Source: Emcibacter sp.
Lineage (GTDB): Bacteria > Pseudomonadota > Alphaproteobacteria > Sphingomonadales > Emcibacteraceae
Assembly: GCA_016765435.1 (NCBI GenBank)
Contig: JAESPY010000212.1
Span: 1-7,824, forward strand
Reading direction: 5' to 3'
Length of the DNA stretch: 7,824 bases
The number at the start of each line of letters is the position of its first letter. The first letter of the stretch is position 1. This document shows positions 6,788-7,824 of this stretch, piece by piece. Below the pieces are notes generated by a model. It was not told the origin of the DNA and made no database searches. It saw nothing but the letters and a program-made list of their open reading frames with translations. The position numbers were made by a program, and so were the translations under genes.

Positions 6788-6888
6788 GGGCCAAACCTTA
6801 ATAAGACGCGTTCTCATTTATGAAGCGCCCTCTCATTTCCTGCAAAAAATTAGAAAGTTTGTGGCCCAGATTGTCAATTAATTGGCCC
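6788..6888. repeat. Recurring TTGGCCC / TGGCCC elements
   Basis: GGGCCAA at 6788-6794 is the reverse complement of TTGGCCC at 6882-6888; a third copy, TGGCCC, lies at 6862-6867. The two plus-oriented copies start exactly 21 bp apart, two helical turns, so they would face the same side of the DNA. The 6882 copy lies directly before the candidate -35 of the YncE-like gene. Confidence 0.4.
6800..6818. repeat. 19-bp imperfect palindrome with a Fur-like half-site
   Basis: On the minus strand AATGAGA and TCTTATT are separated by 5 nt, with 6 of 7 arm positions complementary. AATGAGAA resembles one half of Fur boxes at iron genes, but the other half and the centre do not match the 19-bp consensus well. 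The same TCTCATTT word recurs at 6831-6838 in the same orientation, 19 bp from the copy at 6812. Confidence 0.35.
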
Positions 6889-6889
6889 C

Positions 6890-6918
6890 TTAAAACAGAA
6901 TTTTAACATCCATATAAT
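6890..6918 (+). promoter_or_regulatory. Candidate sigma70 promoter of the YncE-like gene
   Basis: TTAAAA (6890-6895, 4 of 6 to TTGACA) is separated by 17 nt from a perfect TATAAT (6913-6918). It would give a 5' leader of roughly 70 nt before ATG 6994. Confidence 0.5.
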
Positions 6919-6953
6919 CTATACTCCTCAATAATCAACGCATTTAGTTACTC

Positions 6954-6971
6954 TTGGCAATCCATAGCCAA
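6954..6971. repeat. 18-bp imperfect palindrome downstream of the YncE promoter
   Basis: TTGGCAATCCATAGCCAA has 7 of 9 symmetric positions paired (TTGGC/GCCAA plus AT/AT). It sits between the candidate promoter and the ribosome site (AAAGG, 6983-6987), a usual place for a repressor operator, and shares the TTGGC core with the repeats further upstream. Confidence 0.4.
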
Positions 6972-6993
6972 AAATAGAGCATAAAGGTTCCCT

Positions 6994-7803
6994 ATGATCA
7001 AAAATATTCTGATAGCTTTTGGTATTATTACATTCCCCATTTGTGCTGCATATCAATGTGCCGCCGCCGATGATTACGCTATCGCTGAAAGATATAAAGG
7101 GCCGGACGGCGGATATGACTATATTTCCATAGACCCGGTGACGCGGCGTATATTTGTTGGCCGGGAGTATGGTGTTCTTGCTATTGACCTAAAAACCAAT
7201 ACCGTCATTCCAAAGCTCATGGAGGCCAATGATGTTGCCGCCGTCTTGATAATTCCAGAATCAGAATTGATGTTAAGTACGATTTGGGGGGACAACCATG
7301 CCGCCCTATTCAATCGCCATACAGGTGAAATCATTGCCACAATACCAACAGGAAAAGAGCCTGATGGGGCTTTATATGACAAAACCAGCGGTCTGGTTTT
7401 TGTTATGAACGGTGCCAGTGAAGATGTCACCGTCATCGATATACACCGAAGAGAAGTCATCAAAACAATCCCAATGGGCGGCAAACCCGAAGCCGCGACC
7501 TCGGATGGCAAGGGCCGCGTTTATATCAATATTGAAGACACTGCCGAAATTGCGGTCATCGATGTAAAAACGCTTTCGGTTCAGGCACGTTTCCATATGC
7601 CCGGCTGCATTGAGCCAACAGGAATTGCGTATGATGACGTCACTGGCTTACTGATCTCTGCCTGCCACAACGGCATGGCAAAACTGACAAAAGCCGAAAA
7701 CGGCATGGATAAAGGATATGTTTCCATAGGAAAGAATGCCGACGGTGCCATTTTCGACCCTATCCGGCGTCTAGTTTATATATCCTGTATGGACAGTTAC
7801 TGA
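6994..7803 (+). CDS. YncE-like secreted beta-propeller protein, apparently truncated
   Basis: A 269-residue reading frame. The signal peptide covers about residues 1-25 (cleavage near CAAA/DD). The rest is a run of propeller blades of about 42 residues, each with an xPDGxxYDxxxGxxxVxN-like start: GGYDYISIDPVTRRIFV (about 39-55), KEPDGALYDKTSGLVFVMN (121-139), KPEAATSDGKGRVYIN (164-179), IEPTGIAYDDVTGLLISAC (206-224) and KNADGAIFDPIRRLVYISC (247-265). Such proteins usually have seven blades and about 320-350 residues with signal; here the frame stops at TGA 7801-7803 in the sixth blade, after CMDSY. The seven codons after the stop continue in the same frame as MIATTKW, which resembles the expected VIA-type strand, so this may be a nonsense mutation, a small indel or a sequencing error. 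AAAGG lies 6 nt upstream of the ATG. Its role is unknown: a binding scaffold in the periplasm is inferred from the fold, with iron context from the divergent receptor. Confidence 0.8.
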   Translation: MIKNILIAFGIITFPICAAYQCAAADDYAIAERYKGPDGGYDYISIDPVTRRIFVGREYGVLAIDLKTNTVIPKLMEANDVAAVLIIPESELMLSTIWGDNHAALFNRHTGEIIATIPTGKEPDGALYDKTSGLVFVMNGASEDVTVIDIHRREVIKTIPMGGKPEAATSDGKGRVYINIEDTAEIAVIDVKTLSVQARFHMPGCIEPTGIAYDDVTGLLISACHNGMAKLTKAENGMDKGYVSIGKNADGAIFDPIRRLVYISCMDSY

Positions 7804-7824
7804 ATGATAGCAACAACGAAATGG

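Larger units (their letters stand above)
6672..6993. other. Divergent regulatory region between the siderophore receptor and the YncE-like gene
   Basis: These 322 nt hold no convincing gene. They contain a plausible plus-strand promoter, several short inverted and direct repeats described separately, and a perfect 10-bp palindrome CAATTAATTG (6875-6884). No riboswitch that I recognise is present. The receptor promoter could not be placed; AT-rich stretches at 6774-6786 and 6753-6766 are the best areas. Confidence 0.7.

Noticed and set aside
6820..6906. 28-codon plus-strand open frame (MKRPLISCKKL...)
   Set aside because: No ribosome site, it contains the candidate -35 of the next gene, and its composition looks random.
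7119..7596. Minus-strand open frames inside the YncE-like gene
   Set aside because: They are antisense to a recognisable propeller protein and show no domain or start signal.

Overview
The window is about 7.8 kb of densely packed Gram-negative chromosome, judged by eye to be in the mid-40s % GC. It encodes almost only envelope proteins: an OprO/P-type porin, a TonB-dependent siderophore receptor, and several proteins with Sec signal peptides. Protein style (YncE-type propeller, PepSY-TM protein and secreted imidazolonepropionase-like amidohydrolases beside a TonB receptor) suggests a Pseudomonadota bacterium, perhaps a marine alphaproteobacterium. The taxonomic guess is weak because no RNA or housekeeping marker is present. 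I saw no tRNA, rRNA, CRISPR array, insertion sequence or phage gene.

Left part, minus strand, read from 2620 down to 1: an operon of three genes. It begins with a four-helix PepSY-TM membrane protein (2620-1535), followed after 12 nt by a secreted or anchored metal-dependent amidohydrolase (1522-143). A second secreted amidohydrolase follows, overlapping by an ATGA junction and running off the left edge (146-1). A phosphate-selective-porin-like gene (2819-3973, plus) diverges from this operon across a 198-nt region that holds a palindrome and a candidate promoter.

Middle: a small unnamed exported protein (4438-4004, minus) converges on the porin, with a hairpin between them. It is separated by a clear Rho-independent terminator from the large TonB-dependent siderophore receptor (6671-4539, minus).

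Right part: a 322-nt divergent regulatory region rich in short inverted and direct repeats, including recurring TTGGC/TTGGCCC elements, separates the receptor from a YncE-like secreted beta-propeller gene (6994-7803, plus). This gene stops in mid-propeller about 20 nt before the window ends and may be broken.

Working model (inference): a hydroxamate-type ferric siderophore or another bulky chelate enters through the TonB receptor, helped by a porin for small solutes. The PepSY-TM protein, which keeps the four histidines expected of FoxB-like haem-binding siderophore reductases, releases iron on the periplasmic side. The exported amidohydrolases may then cleave the ligand or a peptide. No ABC importer or TonB/ExbBD gene lies in the window, which fits iron release outside the cytoplasm but does not prove it.
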